From: Lachnospiraceae bacterium
GTDB taxonomy: Bacteria > Bacillota > Clostridia > Lachnospirales > Lachnospiraceae
Assembly (NCBI GenBank): GCA_902363665.1
Contig: CABJAW010000020.1
Location: 2,484 to 66,483 of the forward strand
Length of the DNA: 64,000 bases
Direction of reading: 5' to 3'
The notes beneath the pieces are model-generated. The model worked only from the letters and a program-made list of their open reading frames with translations. It had not been told where the DNA came from and made no database searches. This document shows, in pieces, positions 1-8,912 of the stretch (positions are counted from its first letter, which is position 1; every line of letters begins with the position of its first letter). A program made the position numbers and the translations under genes.

Positions 1-668
<668 letters not shown>

Positions 669-851
669 CAAACGCGGAGAAAGAAATTTCAAAGCAATCG
701 GTAGGGTTAAAAAAGTCTAAAAAAGACTTGCAATTATCGGATGAATGTAGTATTATTCTGTATGTGGTTTTGAAGGCACGTAGTCGCACGATCTTTGATC
801 GGTGTGCATCACCCGGTGAAATCGGATGGTTGTATATGCTTTCTACAGTAT
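669..851 (+). other. Spacer after 23S rRNA, no 5S rRNA
   Basis: This 183-base spacer runs from the 23S end to the first tRNA. A 5S gene of about 117 bases would be expected here in a 16S-23S-5S operon, but no 5S-like conserved core (CCGAAC, GGTAGTACTG-like blocks) is present, nor is there one between the tRNAs. No protein gene is credible. The 5S gene may lie upstream of the 16S or elsewhere in the genome. Confidence 0.7.
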
Positions 852-923
852 TCCTCGATAGCTCAATGGTAGAGCATTCGGCTGTTAACCGAAGGGTTGT
901 TGGTTCGAGCCCAACTCGGGGAG
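852..923 (+). tRNA. tRNA-Asn (GTT)
   Basis: Complete cloverleaf of 72 nt without encoded CCA. The acceptor arm TCCTCGA (852-858) pairs with TCGGGGA (916-922), with discriminator G923. The anticodon loop CTGTTAA carries GTT between arms TTCGG and CCGAA. The T arm has the usual GGTTCGAGCC pattern. It is the first of three tRNA genes following the 23S gene and probably shares the rRNA transcript. Confidence 0.97.
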
Positions 924-979
924 TTTTGTTGTATATATCGATAACTTTCGGCGTATACTTCAGACAAAAGTTTCATTAA

Positions 980-1051
980 GGCTCCGTGGTCAAGCGGTTA
1001 AGACATCGCCCTTTCACGGCGGTAACACGGGTTCGATTCCCGTCGGAGTCA
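980..1051 (+). tRNA. tRNA-Glu (TTC)
   Basis: Complete 72-nt cloverleaf without encoded CCA. The acceptor arm GGCTCCG (980-986) pairs with CGGAGTC (1044-1050), with discriminator A1051. The anticodon loop CTTTCAC carries TTC. It lies 56 bp after tRNA-Asn and 10 bp before tRNA-Cys. Confidence 0.97.
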
Positions 1052-1061
1052 CTAAGAATAT

Positions 1062-1132
1062 GGCGTCATAGCCAAGCGGTAAGGCAAAGGTCTGCAACAC
1101 CTCTATCACCGGTTCGATTCCGGTTGACGCCT
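1062..1132 (+). tRNA. tRNA-Cys (GCA)
   Basis: Complete 71-nt cloverleaf. The acceptor arm GGCGTCA (1062-1068) pairs with TGACGCC (1125-1131). Discriminator T1132 (U73) is the identity base expected for tRNA-Cys, and the anticodon is GCA. It is the last gene before a strong intrinsic terminator. Confidence 0.97.
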
Positions 1133-1136
1133 CTGA

Positions 1137-1167
1137 AACCTCTGAATTTATTTCAGAGGTTTTTTTG
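1137..1167 (+). terminator. Intrinsic terminator of the rRNA/tRNA operon
   Basis: ACCTCTGAA (1138-1146) pairs with TTCAGAGGT (1152-1160) around a short AT-rich loop and is followed by seven T. It sits 5 bp after tRNA-Cys, so it ends the rRNA-tRNA transcript. Confidence 0.9.
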
Positions 1168-1209
1168 TGTGTAAAATAAGTAAAATTCAGTTGTAAACCC
1201 TGTAAAAAG

Positions 1210-1221
1210 TGACCTGTGTCA
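1210..1221 (+). promoter_or_regulatory. TGAC-N4-GTCA palindrome, candidate Crp/Fnr-family site
   Basis: A perfect 4-4-4 inverted repeat, TGAC CTGT GTCA, lies about 90 bp before phnD. Its centre (1215.5) is about 42 bp upstream of the start point predicted from the -10-like TATAGT at 1246-1251. That is the classic class II position for Crp/Fnr activators. A Crp/Fnr-family gene lies at the other end of this operon (4524-5243). That this regulator binds here is inference. Confidence 0.45.
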
Positions 1222-1245
1222 TATCATTTTTCCATGAAAAACAGG

Positions 1246-1251
1246 TATAGT
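1246..1251 (+). promoter_or_regulatory. Probable -10 element of the phn operon
   Basis: TATAGT is 5/6 to the sigma-A -10 consensus. No good -35 lies 17 bp upstream (the hexamer there is ATATCA-like), which fits an activator-dependent promoter fed by the palindrome at 1210-1221. Confidence 0.4.
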
Positions 1252-1307
1252 CTTTTTGTAAAAATTATTAGACTCTATTATTTTCCAAAAGAGGAGAGGA
1301 GACAACT

Positions 1308-2216
1308 ATGGTTAAGAAAGGTTTCGTACGCGCATTGATCGCAGGCCTTGGAATGGCAGCAATCGCAGGATTCACAATGGCAGCTTCTGCAGAGGGAACG
1401 CTGAATGTTCAGTTTGTTCCGACCAACAATGATGGTTCTATGGAAGCAAAGACCGGCCCGTTTGCAGATTATCTGTCTGAGAAGCTTGGCATGGATGTAA
1501 ATGTAACACTTGCAACGGATTATTCAACTATCGTGGAAGCAATGGCGTCAGGCAAGGTTGATCTTGGAATCATGCCGCCGGCAGCGTATGTGCAGGCAAG
1601 AAATCTTGATGCAGCGGAGGCGATTCTCAGTTCACAGCTTGTAAAATATGATGAGGACACAGAAGAGCCGATCGAGGGCGAGTACACCTCTACCTTCAAA
1701 GGAGAAGTTCTTGTAAAGGCAGACAGCGATATGGAATCCCTGGAGGATCTGAAGGGGAAGAAAATTGCAACATTAAGTCCGAACTCCGCAAGCGGATACA
1801 TTTATCCGGTAGCAGAGATGAAGGATCTTGGTATTGATCCGTTGACAGACTGCACACTGACAACGGTAAATGATATTCCGAGTGAGATGACTGCAGTTCT
1901 GAACGGTCAGCAGGATGCATGTTTCGTATTCCAGGGAGCAAGATACGTATTTTCTTCCAAGTTTACGGATTATGATCTGTACAAGGATCTGAAGGTACTT
2001 TACCTGACAGACGGAGATATTCCGAACGATGCGATCGCAGTACAGCCGTCTATGGACGAAGACCTCAAGGCACAGATCAAAGATGTATTCCTGAACATGG
2101 CAAACGATGAGGAAGGAAAAGAAGCAATGTCTCTGTGGGGCCATACCGGTTACGGTGAGGCAGATGAGTCTGCATACGATACAATCGAAGCGTACACAGA
2201 TAAGGCTGCTGAGTAA
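1308..2216 (+). CDS. phnD: Phosphonate-type ABC transporter substrate-binding protein
   Basis: 302 aa; binds phosphonate, phosphite or a related oxyanion outside the membrane and delivers it to the PhnE permeases. The fold is the PhnD/PtxB type II binding protein: an FVPTNNDGSM opening after the signal, a VDLGIMPPAAYV block, then LKGKKIATLSPNSASGY, the usual ligand-loop region. The N terminus is a Sec signal (KK, hydrophobic core, AASA then EG) but has no lipobox cysteine, unusual for a monoderm binding protein. The start is fixed by GAGGAGAGGAG about 6 bases before ATG. It is first in the phnDCEE operon. The ligand cannot be told from sequence, and no C-P lyase genes are in the window. Confidence 0.9.
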   Translation: MVKKGFVRALIAGLGMAAIAGFTMAASAEGTLNVQFVPTNNDGSMEAKTGPFADYLSEKLGMDVNVTLATDYSTIVEAMASGKVDLGIMPPAAYVQARNLDAAEAILSSQLVKYDEDTEEPIEGEYTSTFKGEVLVKADSDMESLEDLKGKKIATLSPNSASGYIYPVAEMKDLGIDPLTDCTLTTVNDIPSEMTAVLNGQQDACFVFQGARYVFSSKFTDYDLYKDLKVLYLTDGDIPNDAIAVQPSMDEDLKAQIKDVFLNMANDEEGKEAMSLWGHTGYGEADESAYDTIEAYTDKAAE

Positions 2217-2234
2217 TCGCGGGAAGGAAAACCG

Positions 2235-2975
2235 ATGATCATTTTTGATAATGTCTCAAAAACATACCCGAATGGGGTAAAAGGTCTGAGTCATATCAAT
2301 CTTACAATCAATGATGGAGAGTTTGTCTCCATCATTGGTTTAAGTGGAGCCGGAAAAAGCACACTGCTGCGTTCTGTCAACCGGCTGAATGATGTGACGG
2401 AGGGTGAGATTACGATCGACGGCGTCTCACTTACGAAGGCAGGGAAAAAAGAACTGCGCAGGATCCGCCGCAGAATCGGCATGATCTCACAGCAGTTCAA
2501 CCTGGTAAAGAGAAGTACGGTACAGAAGAATGTCCTTTCCGGCCGTCTCGGTTATTATTCTACATGGAAGAGTATCCTCGGTCTGTTTTCCAAAGAAGAT
2601 TATGAGCGGACAAAGGATGCGCTGGAGCGCGTGGATCTGCAAGATAAGCTGCATTCCCGCTGCGATGAGCTTTCCGGAGGACAGCAGCAGAGGGTATCGA
2701 TCGCGCGGACGCTGGTACAGCAGGCAGATATTATTCTGGCGGATGAGCCGGTCGCTTCTCTTGACCCGGTGACGACGCAGAAGATTATGAAAGACCTGCA
2801 GAACATTAATACTACACTTGGGAAGACCGTGATCGTAAATATTCATTCCGTAGAGCTGGCGCGTAGTTTTTCAACGCGGATTATTGCGTTAAAGGCCGGA
2901 GAGATCGTATTTGACGGGGCGCCAGAGGAACTGACGGATGAAAGACTGATTGCAATCTATGGCAGGAAAATTTAA
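2235..2975 (+). CDS. phnC: Phosphonate-type ABC transporter ATP-binding protein
   Basis: 246 aa cytoplasmic ATPase powering the phn transporter. Walker A GLSGAGKS is at residues 35-42, the Q-loop glutamine near 86, the signature LSGGQ at 146-150 and Walker B IILADEP at 166-172, with a switch histidine in VNIHSVE. The length is normal for PhnC. It starts 18 bp after phnD behind a GGAAGG-like site and is followed 15 bp later by the first permease, so the four genes are one transcript. Family assignment is secure; the transported compound is not known. Confidence 0.92.
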   Translation: MIIFDNVSKTYPNGVKGLSHINLTINDGEFVSIIGLSGAGKSTLLRSVNRLNDVTEGEITIDGVSLTKAGKKELRRIRRRIGMISQQFNLVKRSTVQKNVLSGRLGYYSTWKSILGLFSKEDYERTKDALERVDLQDKLHSRCDELSGGQQQRVSIARTLVQQADIILADEPVASLDPVTTQKIMKDLQNINTTLGKTVIVNIHSVELARSFSTRIIALKAGEIVFDGAPEELTDERLIAIYGRKI

Positions 2976-2990
2976 GAGAAGGGGACAGAT

Positions 2991-3770
2991 ATGAAGTTAA
3001 AAGATACGGTTCATTTTAACTGGTACAAGCACCTCTTTCTTGTACTGCTGCTCGCGGTCTGCGTTGGAGCCAGCATTCATGTGACAGATGCCGATTTCGG
3101 AGAGATTTACAGCAACATGGATCAGATGACCTCCTTTATGAAGCGTTTTCTGACACCTGATTTTTCGTACCTTCCGAAAATTATTGAACCGATGCTGCTG
3201 ACCATCAAAATGTCGGTGGTTGGAACGGTGCTTGGTGTACTTTTCGCGGTGCCGTTTGCATTTCTGGCAACTGTTGTTGTGACGAAGAATCAGATCGTTA
3301 CGACGATCGTGCGTTTTTTCCTGGATGTGATCCGGACGATTCCGAATCTGCTGCTTGCAGCACTTCTGGTAGCAATGATCGGAATCGGAGAATTTACTGG
3401 TGTCATGACGATTGCAGTATTTACATTCGGCATGGTGTCACAGCTGATCTATGAGGCAATTGAGACGATTGATTACGGGCCGATTGAGGCAGCGGAGTCG
3501 ATCGGTGCAAATAAAGTACAGATTGCAGTATGGGCTGTTTTTCCACAGATCCTCAATCAGATTGCAAGTTACACATTTTATGCACTGGAGATCAACGTGC
3601 GTGCATCCACGGTGCTCGGATATGTGGGAGCCGGAGGAATCGGTGTAATCTTGAATTCTTCTCTGGCACTGCTGAAATATGACAGAGTTTCCGTTGTAAT
3701 TCTGCTGATCCTTGTAGTAGTAGTGCTTGTAGATGGATTGAGCGAGGCAATTCGCAGGAGGCTGGCATGA
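2991..3770 (+). CDS. phnE: Phosphonate-type ABC permease, first subunit
   Basis: 259 aa inner-membrane permease. About six hydrophobic segments are visible. The EAA-type coupling loop reads EAAESIGANKVQIAVWAVFPQ and the end of the core reads VLGYVGAGGIG, both standard for PhnE. The next gene is a second PhnE; paired permeases are common in Firmicute phn operons and probably form a heterodimer. Its stop overlaps the next start (ATGA), indicating translational coupling. Confidence 0.9.
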   Translation: MKLKDTVHFNWYKHLFLVLLLAVCVGASIHVTDADFGEIYSNMDQMTSFMKRFLTPDFSYLPKIIEPMLLTIKMSVVGTVLGVLFAVPFAFLATVVVTKNQIVTTIVRFFLDVIRTIPNLLLAALLVAMIGIGEFTGVMTIAVFTFGMVSQLIYEAIETIDYGPIEAAESIGANKVQIAVWAVFPQILNQIASYTFYALEINVRASTVLGYVGAGGIGVILNSSLALLKYDRVSVVILLILVVVVLVDGLSEAIRRRLA

Positions 3771-4585
3771 TCGAAAAAGAGAAAAAATCAGGACAGGCTG
3801 CGATGGCTCTGAAACCAGGAAAAGGAAAAAAGATCGCAGTGACGGTGATCGTGCTGGCGGTGATCATTTACTGCGCAGCTGGAATTGATTATTCCGGAAT
3901 GGCAGCGTTTTCGCCGTCAATGGCAGGCGATGTGATCCGGGGACTGCTGTCGCCGAAGTGGAGTTATTTTTACGATGGAAGCGGTGAAGACGTATTTTCC
4001 CTTCTGCTGCTTACCATCGGCATTGCGTTTCTTGGCACGACGATCGCAACAGTACTCGCAGTACCGGTAATGCTGCTGAGCGCTTCAAACCTCTGGAGAG
4101 GCTGCCCGCTTATCGCCAGAATCGGAAAATTGATCTGTAACGTACTCCGGGCATTCCCGGAACTTGTGTATGCCATTATTTTTGTAAAAATGGTAGGACC
4201 TGGCCCGTTTGCCGGTGTTATGGCGATCGGTGTCCATCAGATTGGTATGCTTGGAAAGCTTTTTACCGAAGAGATGGAAGCGCTGGATGAAAAACCGGTA
4301 GAGGCTATGCATGCCGTCGGAGCCGGATTCTGGCAGACCTTTTTCTATGCGAGAGTGCCGCAGCTGATGCCGATTTATGCATCCTTATCGCTGAACCATT
4401 TTGAGATTGCAGTGCGAAGCGCAGCAACGCTTGGACTGGTTGGCGCGGGCGGAATCGGTGCACCGCTGATCTTTGCGATTCAGGCAAGAAACTGGGACCG
4501 TGTGAGCATTATTTTAATTGGTGTCATCGTGACGGTATTTTTGCTGGATGTCCTGACGGGGTATATCCGGAAGAAGCTGCGTTAG
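3767..4585 (+). CDS. phnE: Phosphonate-type ABC permease, second subunit
   Basis: 272 aa permease paralogous to the preceding one, starting in the ATGA overlap. It has a basic, lysine-rich first 25 residues, then membrane spans, the coupling loop EAMHAVGAGFWQTFFYARVPQ and the terminal LGLVGAGGIGAPLIF. Its last 62 bp overlap, tail to tail, with the 3' end of the Crp/Fnr-family gene on the other strand, so the two transcripts are antisense there. Confidence 0.9.
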   Translation: MIEKEKKSGQAAMALKPGKGKKIAVTVIVLAVIIYCAAGIDYSGMAAFSPSMAGDVIRGLLSPKWSYFYDGSGEDVFSLLLLTIGIAFLGTTIATVLAVPVMLLSASNLWRGCPLIARIGKLICNVLRAFPELVYAIIFVKMVGPGPFAGVMAIGVHQIGMLGKLFTEEMEALDEKPVEAMHAVGAGFWQTFFYARVPQLMPIYASLSLNHFEIAVRSAATLGLVGAGGIGAPLIFAIQARNWDRVSIILIGVIVTVFLLDVLTGYIRKKLR

Positions 4586-5243
4586 ATAACTCGCCGGCAG
4601 ACTGCAGAAGCAGTTTTCGGTCAGTGATCAGATATCCATTGCGTGTTTTGGAAAGGATCTGATCGGAACAGAATTTTTTCAGCACGCGCAGCAGATGGCG
4701 GTAGCTTGTATTCAGGATATCGGCACAGTCATTGAGCTGAAAAGTGAAGATGTTGTTGGTGGAGTACTGCAGAATAAATTTGGCGAGCCGCATTTCCAGC
4801 GGCTCTACAAGCGCACAGATCTGCCCTTCGTTGTTCATGCGGCATGCGAGCGTATAACAGACATGCTGCAGAAAACGGAGGTCATTCATCAGCGTCTGGC
4901 GATACAGCCGCAGACTGACTGCAATACAGACACAGTCACAGAGTGCTTTTACATTGGCAAGCGGCGGTTTTCCCCACAGGGAAGCAGCTTCTCCAAGCAT
5001 GGTAACAGCCTGATGGTATGCAAAGCATTCATCCCGTTCGCTGCCGGTGCAGGTAAAGCAGATGACATTTCCGCTTACAAGAAAATAGAGATAGTCAGAG
5101 GCTTCTTCTGCATGGATCAGATAGTCGTCGCGCCGAAATGTGTGCAGCTCGGCGATATCGGAAAGATTCGTGTCCATGTATTGCTGAAGCTGATGTTTTT
5201 CAATGTATTCGTTTATAAGTTGAGCGGATGCTTTTTTTTTCAT
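4524..5243 (-). CDS. Crp/Fnr-family transcriptional regulator (YeiL-like)
   Basis: 239 aa. Residues about 15-135 look like a cyclic-nucleotide-binding-type beta barrel (DYLIHAEEASDYLYFLVSGNV, then GEAASLWGKPPL). A C-terminal helix-turn-helix follows, around QLNDCADILNTSYRHLLRVLKKF. Several cysteines are scattered through the sensory half, but no N-terminal Fnr-type Cys cluster is present, so an Fe-S sensor is not supported. It is read against the phn operon, overlapping its 3' end by 62 bp, and is divergent from the metallophosphoesterase with 62 bp between starts. Probable role: control of one or both neighbours, perhaps through the palindrome at 1210-1221. The effector is unknown. Confidence 0.8.
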   Translation of the reverse strand: MKKKASAQLINEYIEKHQLQQYMDTNLSDIAELHTFRRDDYLIHAEEASDYLYFLVSGNVICFTCTGSERDECFAYHQAVTMLGEAASLWGKPPLANVKALCDCVCIAVSLRLYRQTLMNDLRFLQHVCYTLACRMNNEGQICALVEPLEMRLAKFILQYSTNNIFTFQLNDCADILNTSYRHLLRVLKKFCSDQILSKTRNGYLITDRKLLLQSAGELSNAASSGYTPSGHPAKIPSR

Positions 5244-5305
5244 TTTTTCACCTCGGAATCATTATAAAAAAATAAACGAGAGAAATCAATAGAAAGGACA
5301 TTGTT

Positions 5306-6124
5306 ATGCAGATTCTTCACATATCAGATATCCATTTTCGGGTGCAGTATGAGGCGGCGCAGGAGGGGTATGCGTCTGTGTTATATAGGATGACAAATCC
5401 GCTGGAGCTGCTCGACCGTTGCCTGGAGAGAGCTTTTTCGGAGCATCCGGGCATCAAACTTTTAATGATCACGGGAGATCTTTGCGATGATGGAAAGGCA
5501 GAAGATTATGAAGTACTCCGTACCTGGCTTACCAAAAATCTTCGCGGGATCAAAATGATTGTAACGCCTGGAAACCATGACCGTAAGGCCGAGTTTCGCA
5601 GTGGCTGGCTTGGAATGAAAGCACAGGGAGAAAAAGAGGCAGACCTTCCATACAATGAACACTGGAGCGGCGATGAACTGGATGTTCTGTCGCTTGACAG
5701 CGCGGTTTTTGGGGAGAGCGATGGCTGCTTTGTGCAGGGACAGGCAGACTGGCTGGCAGAAGAACTGAAAAAAGTCGGAGACAGGCCGTCTCTTTTAATG
5801 ACACATCACCATCTTCTTGATGCGCATGAAGGAATCAGGGCGGTGTCCTGTCCGGCAGAAATTGCGCAGCTTGTAAAGGAAAGCCATGTCACTGCAGTTA
5901 TGGTCGGGCATACGCATCACTGCTTTGCCGGTTACTGGCAGAGGAAGCCGTATTATACCGCGGACGGCATGTCTTTTTATGGGATTGATGAGCCTGATGG
6001 AAGTGTGCGTTTTGAAGAAAAATATGGATATAATTATTATGAAACGAAACAGGGACTGATCATGGCGAGCGAGCAGAGGACGTTTTCTGAGAACCGCGAG
6101 CTGGCAAATATTATATTTTTCTGA
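5306..6124 (+). CDS. Metallophosphoesterase (calcineurin-like)
   Basis: 272 aa, a cytoplasmic class III phosphodiesterase-type enzyme using two metal ions. All five signatures are present: DIHF at 8-11, GDLCDDG near 57-63, GNHD near 91-94, a THHH cluster near 170 and GHTHH near 201-205. The layout resembles CpdA/GpdQ-type phosphodiesterases, but the substrate is not determined. Its position next to a phosphonate-type uptake operon and its regulator suggests a role in releasing phosphate from imported organophosphorus compounds; this is inference. The start is supported by GAAAGGA upstream. Confidence 0.85.
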   Translation: MQILHISDIHFRVQYEAAQEGYASVLYRMTNPLELLDRCLERAFSEHPGIKLLMITGDLCDDGKAEDYEVLRTWLTKNLRGIKMIVTPGNHDRKAEFRSGWLGMKAQGEKEADLPYNEHWSGDELDVLSLDSAVFGESDGCFVQGQADWLAEELKKVGDRPSLLMTHHHLLDAHEGIRAVSCPAEIAQLVKESHVTAVMVGHTHHCFAGYWQRKPYYTADGMSFYGIDEPDGSVRFEEKYGYNYYETKQGLIMASEQRTFSENRELANIIFF

Positions 6125-6140
6125 AAGAATTGGAATAAAG

Positions 6141-6169
6141 TTGACAATTTCTGGCGATTCTTTTAAGAT
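6141..6169 (+). promoter_or_regulatory. Sigma-A promoter before the cupin gene
   Basis: TTGACA (6141-6146), a 17-bp spacer and TAAGAT (6164-6169). It reads into the cupin gene 31 bp downstream and probably also serves the following zinc-ribbon gene. Confidence 0.8.
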
Positions 6170-6199
6170 AAAGAGAAAGTAAGAAAGGGGATTTTATTC

Positions 6200-6541
6200 A
6201 TGGTACGTAAAGCACAAATTGAGATAAAAAAAGAACTGCGCGGTGGAAAGGGCGAGGTGGAATTTCACCATATCCTGACCCAGGAGGAACTGAACGGACA
6301 CGGAAGCATGTACGCGATGGTTCGCCTGAAACCGGGCTGCAGCATCGGATATCATCAGCACATCGGGAACACAGAACCATATTTTATTTTGGAGGGAAAA
6401 GGTACGTTTGTAGATAATGACGGCTCCAGAACAGAGGTCGGACCTGGGGATGCGTGTCTGATCGAGGTAGGACAGAGCCATGCGCTTGAGAATAATTCCG
6501 ATCAGGATCTCGTATTTATGGCACTTATTTACAATGAGTAA
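6200..6541 (+). CDS. Small single-domain cupin protein
   Basis: 113 aa cupin_2 fold. The first cupin motif is GYHQHIGNTEPYFILEGKG (about residues 51-69), with the His-x-His and Glu metal ligands. The second is GDACLIEVGQSHALEN, with the last His ligand. Such small cupins bind a metal and act as isomerases or sugar/ligand-binding proteins; the substrate cannot be assigned. AAGGGG precedes the start. It is followed 12 bp later by the zinc-ribbon gene and is probably co-transcribed with it. Confidence 0.85.
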   Translation: MVRKAQIEIKKELRGGKGEVEFHHILTQEELNGHGSMYAMVRLKPGCSIGYHQHIGNTEPYFILEGKGTFVDNDGSRTEVGPGDACLIEVGQSHALENNSDQDLVFMALIYNE

Positions 6542-6553
6542 GGAGGATGCATT

Positions 6554-7384
6554 ATGATGAATTTCGAGGAGATCAGTAAAAAAGTTAAGAAGTTCAGTAA
6601 AGATACCATGGTGGAAGTCCAGAAGATGAATGAGGTGCGTCAGCTGAACAGCAAGGTAAATGAGGAAAAGAGGTATCTGAATAAACTTTATCTTGAGATG
6701 GGGAAGAAGCTGTACGATAAGTACAAAGATGCAGATACGGCGCCGGAGGGATTTGAAGCGGAATTTCGCAAGATCACAGAACGTTACAGTGTGATGGACC
6801 TTCTGCAGGATGAGATCCGCCAGGTAAAAGGCGTGGTACTCTGCCCTTGCTGCAACATGGAAGTGGCAGCGACTGAGCGTTTCTGCTCGAACTGCGGCAA
6901 CCGGATGCCGGAGCCGGTAAAGATCGAGGGAAAAGAAGACGGGGAAGTCATTGACTCTGTGGATGGTAAAGAAGCGAATACAGAAGAAGCGGCAGAGACC
7001 GTTGTGGATGTGGAGGCAGAAGATGTGACGGAATCATCTGTGCAGGAAGATACGTCAAAGGAAGAGGGCGACGCTGAGGCTGTGGAAGAAGCAGCAGAAG
7101 CGGAAAGTGATGCAAAGGCCGATGTGACAGAGAAAATTGTGGAAGAGAGTGATGCTGCGCGGTCAGAAGAAGTGACAGAGGAAGTACCGGGTGCAGACGC
7201 GGGAGCAGCGACAGAGGAAGCGCTGGAAGAGGCAGAAGAGACGACAGAAGAAATTCCGGCAGAGGCAGAAGCGGCAGCCGAAGAATCGAAAGAGACGGTT
7301 CAGGCAGATAAGACGGATGAAGTAGCCGCGGAAGCAGATGAGGCGGCAGCTGCGAAAGCATCGGAGAAGCCGAAAGAAGAATAG
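6554..7384 (+). CDS. Coiled-coil/zinc-ribbon protein with acidic tail
   Basis: 276 aa. Residues 1-90 are a charged alpha-helical region likely to form a coiled coil. They are followed by a zinc ribbon, CPCCNMEV-x8-CSNCGNR (about 98-117). The last 150 residues are almost entirely Glu, Ala, Asp, Val and Thr: an acidic low-complexity, probably disordered tail. The N-terminal half resembles zinc-ribbon proteins common in Lachnospiraceae with no assigned function. The biased tail opens a long antisense frame that is not a gene. An AAGGAGG site overlaps the cupin stop region. Confidence 0.75.
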   Translation: MMNFEEISKKVKKFSKDTMVEVQKMNEVRQLNSKVNEEKRYLNKLYLEMGKKLYDKYKDADTAPEGFEAEFRKITERYSVMDLLQDEIRQVKGVVLCPCCNMEVAATERFCSNCGNRMPEPVKIEGKEDGEVIDSVDGKEANTEEAAETVVDVEAEDVTESSVQEDTSKEEGDAEAVEEAAEAESDAKADVTEKIVEESDAARSEEVTEEVPGADAGAATEEALEEAEETTEEIPAEAEAAAEESKETVQADKTDEVAAEADEAAAAKASEKPKEE

Positions 7385-7421
7385 AAAGGCAAAAATAAAA
7401 AGCCACAGAAAGGTGTAAAAA

Positions 7422-8375
7422 ATGGCATATAAAAAGGAAATCGATACGCTTGTCGGAGAGATTCTGGAGAGTTACGGAAGACATCCGGAGACATGCAGCA
7501 TCAATATGAGAAACCGGGTAAATAAAGAAATCGTGATTGATATTCTGGAGGAGATCCGATGTATCGTGTTTCCGGGATATTTTGAAGTAAAAAACCTGAA
7601 TGAAAATTCGATCGAGTACCATGTGGGAGAGCTGCTGGAAGATATCAGCTATCGGCTGCGCAAGCAGGTGGCAAAGGCGCTGTACCATACGGGTACAAAA
7701 AAATTTACAGATGAGGAAGTGCCACAGGAGGCAGAGCGTATCGTAAAGGAGTTTTTAAACCGAATTCCGGCGCTTCGTGAAATTCTGGCGACAGATGTGC
7801 AGGCTGCATACGACGGCGATCCGGCGGCATTCAATACGGACGAGGTAATTTTTTCCTATCCTGGTGTGTTTGCGATCACGGTCAACCGGATTGCGCATGA
7901 ACTGCATCTGCTTGGTGTGCCGCTGATCCCGCGAATGATGACGGAGTATGCACACAGTCTGACAGGAATCGATATTCATCCGGGTGCGACGATCGGAAAA
8001 TATTTTTTTATTGACCATGGAACCGGCGTGGTAGTCGGCGAGACAACGGAGATCGGAGATAATGCGAAGATCTATCAGGGCGTGACACTCGGTGCACTTT
8101 CAACGCGAGGAGGCCAGACCCTGCGCAACACAAAACGTCATCCAACACTGGAGGACAATGTGACGGTTTATTCCGGAGCCTCGATTCTTGGCGGCGATAC
8201 GGTGATCGGAGAGGGCGCGGTCATTGGATCGAATGCATTCATCACATCTTCTGTACCGGGCGGTACGAGGGTCAGCATCAAAAACCCGGAGCTACAGTTC
8301 AAGGACCGCAAAGAGCGCGGACTACAGATGACCGAGCTTGGCCAGGAAGGCTTCTGGACAAAGGATAATGAGTGA
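7422..8375 (+). CDS. epsC: Serine O-acetyltransferase, EpsC type
   Basis: 317 aa; acetylates L-serine with acetyl-CoA to O-acetylserine, the precursor of cysteine. The N-terminal helical domain (about 1-190) contains [14 protein letters not shown], leading into the left-handed beta-helix of hexapeptide repeats ([43 protein letters not shown]). These carry the conserved HGTGVVVGE acetyl-CoA/serine site. The length of about 310 aa fits the EpsC/long bacterial class rather than the 270-aa CysE type. The start is supported by GAAAGG. No cysteine synthase gene is adjacent. Confidence 0.9.
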   Translation: MAYKKEIDTLVGEILESYGRHPETCSINMRNRVNKEIVIDILEEIRCIVFPGYFEVKNLNENSIEYHVGELLEDISYRLRKQVAKALYHTGTKKFTDEEVPQEAERIVKEFLNRIPALREILATDVQAAYDGDPAAFNTDEVIFSYPGVFAITVNRIAHELHLLGVPLIPRMMTEYAHSLTGIDIHPGATIGKYFFIDHGTGVVVGETTEIGDNAKIYQGVTLGALSTRGGQTLRNTKRHPTLEDNVTVYSGASILGGDTVIGEGAVIGSNAFITSSVPGGTRVSIKNPELQFKDRKERGLQMTELGQEGFWTKDNE

Positions 8376-8515
8376 GGCAGGAGCTGACGACAGCCTGATA
8401 AAAAGCAGGCAGGGAATAAAAAACGGATCGGCAGGAGCAGTAATGATATTGGCTGAAAAACTGTGAGATATAGATCGAATAAGATCAGCAAGACAGATGA
8501 GGGGAGCGTGTCCGT

Positions 8516-8668
8516 ATGAAAGAAGTGGAGAAAGAAAAACAGGAGCAGGGGCGTACTGACGAGCAGGAGAATACAAAGTCTGCACCAGTCAGCGAGACCT
8601 GGGCACAGGAGACGATCGAGGATCTGGACGATTTTATTGAATCGCAGGGGATTTATATCCGGCAGTGA
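8516..8668 (+). CDS. Small acidic hypothetical protein, 50 aa
   Basis: A 50-codon frame starting MKEVEKEKQEQGR and ending FIESQGIYIRQ, preceded by GAGGGGAG about 7 bases before ATG. It is very hydrophilic, acidic and probably largely disordered apart from a C-terminal amphipathic stretch. It follows serine acetyltransferase by 140 bp, codon use looks coding and nothing opposes it, but no family is recognised. Confidence 0.45.
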   Translation: MKEVEKEKQEQGRTDEQENTKSAPVSETWAQETIEDLDDFIESQGIYIRQ

Positions 8669-8758
8669 AGCAGGTGTGCCTGATCTGAGAAACAGATATT
8701 TGACGGAACAGATCGGACGCCATGAAGGGAAATACATAAGAGATTAACTGAATCAGGC

Positions 8759-8801
8759 AAGTCCCCTGCTTCAATTGCGCAGAGCAATAAGCAGGGGACT
8801 T
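8759..8801 (+). repeat. Two-storey hairpin, repeat family B; possible bidirectional terminator
   Basis: AAGTCCCCTGCTT (8759-8771) pairs perfectly over 13 bp with AAGCAGGGGACTT (8789-8801). The loop holds a second 5-bp stem, ATTGC/GCAAT, around GCAGA. A structurally matching copy is at about 63444-63475, with the inner stem AGTGC/GCATT around GCGGA. It lies between convergent genes. The remaining bases from 8669 to 8912 contain nothing else recognisable. Confidence 0.7.
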
Positions 8802-8912
8802 ACTTATAGCAATTCTGCAAAAAAACTTATTTTGAGAAAATTGCCCTGTGCAGAACTACGACGCGAAGAAAAGTGAGAAATTTCGTATTGTATGCATTAT
8901 CTTATTGAGCTG

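Noticed and set aside
6948..7688. 246-codon minus-strand frame rich in Leu, Pro and Ser
   Set aside because: It mirrors the acidic low-complexity tail of the zinc-ribbon gene and runs into the serine acetyltransferase gene.
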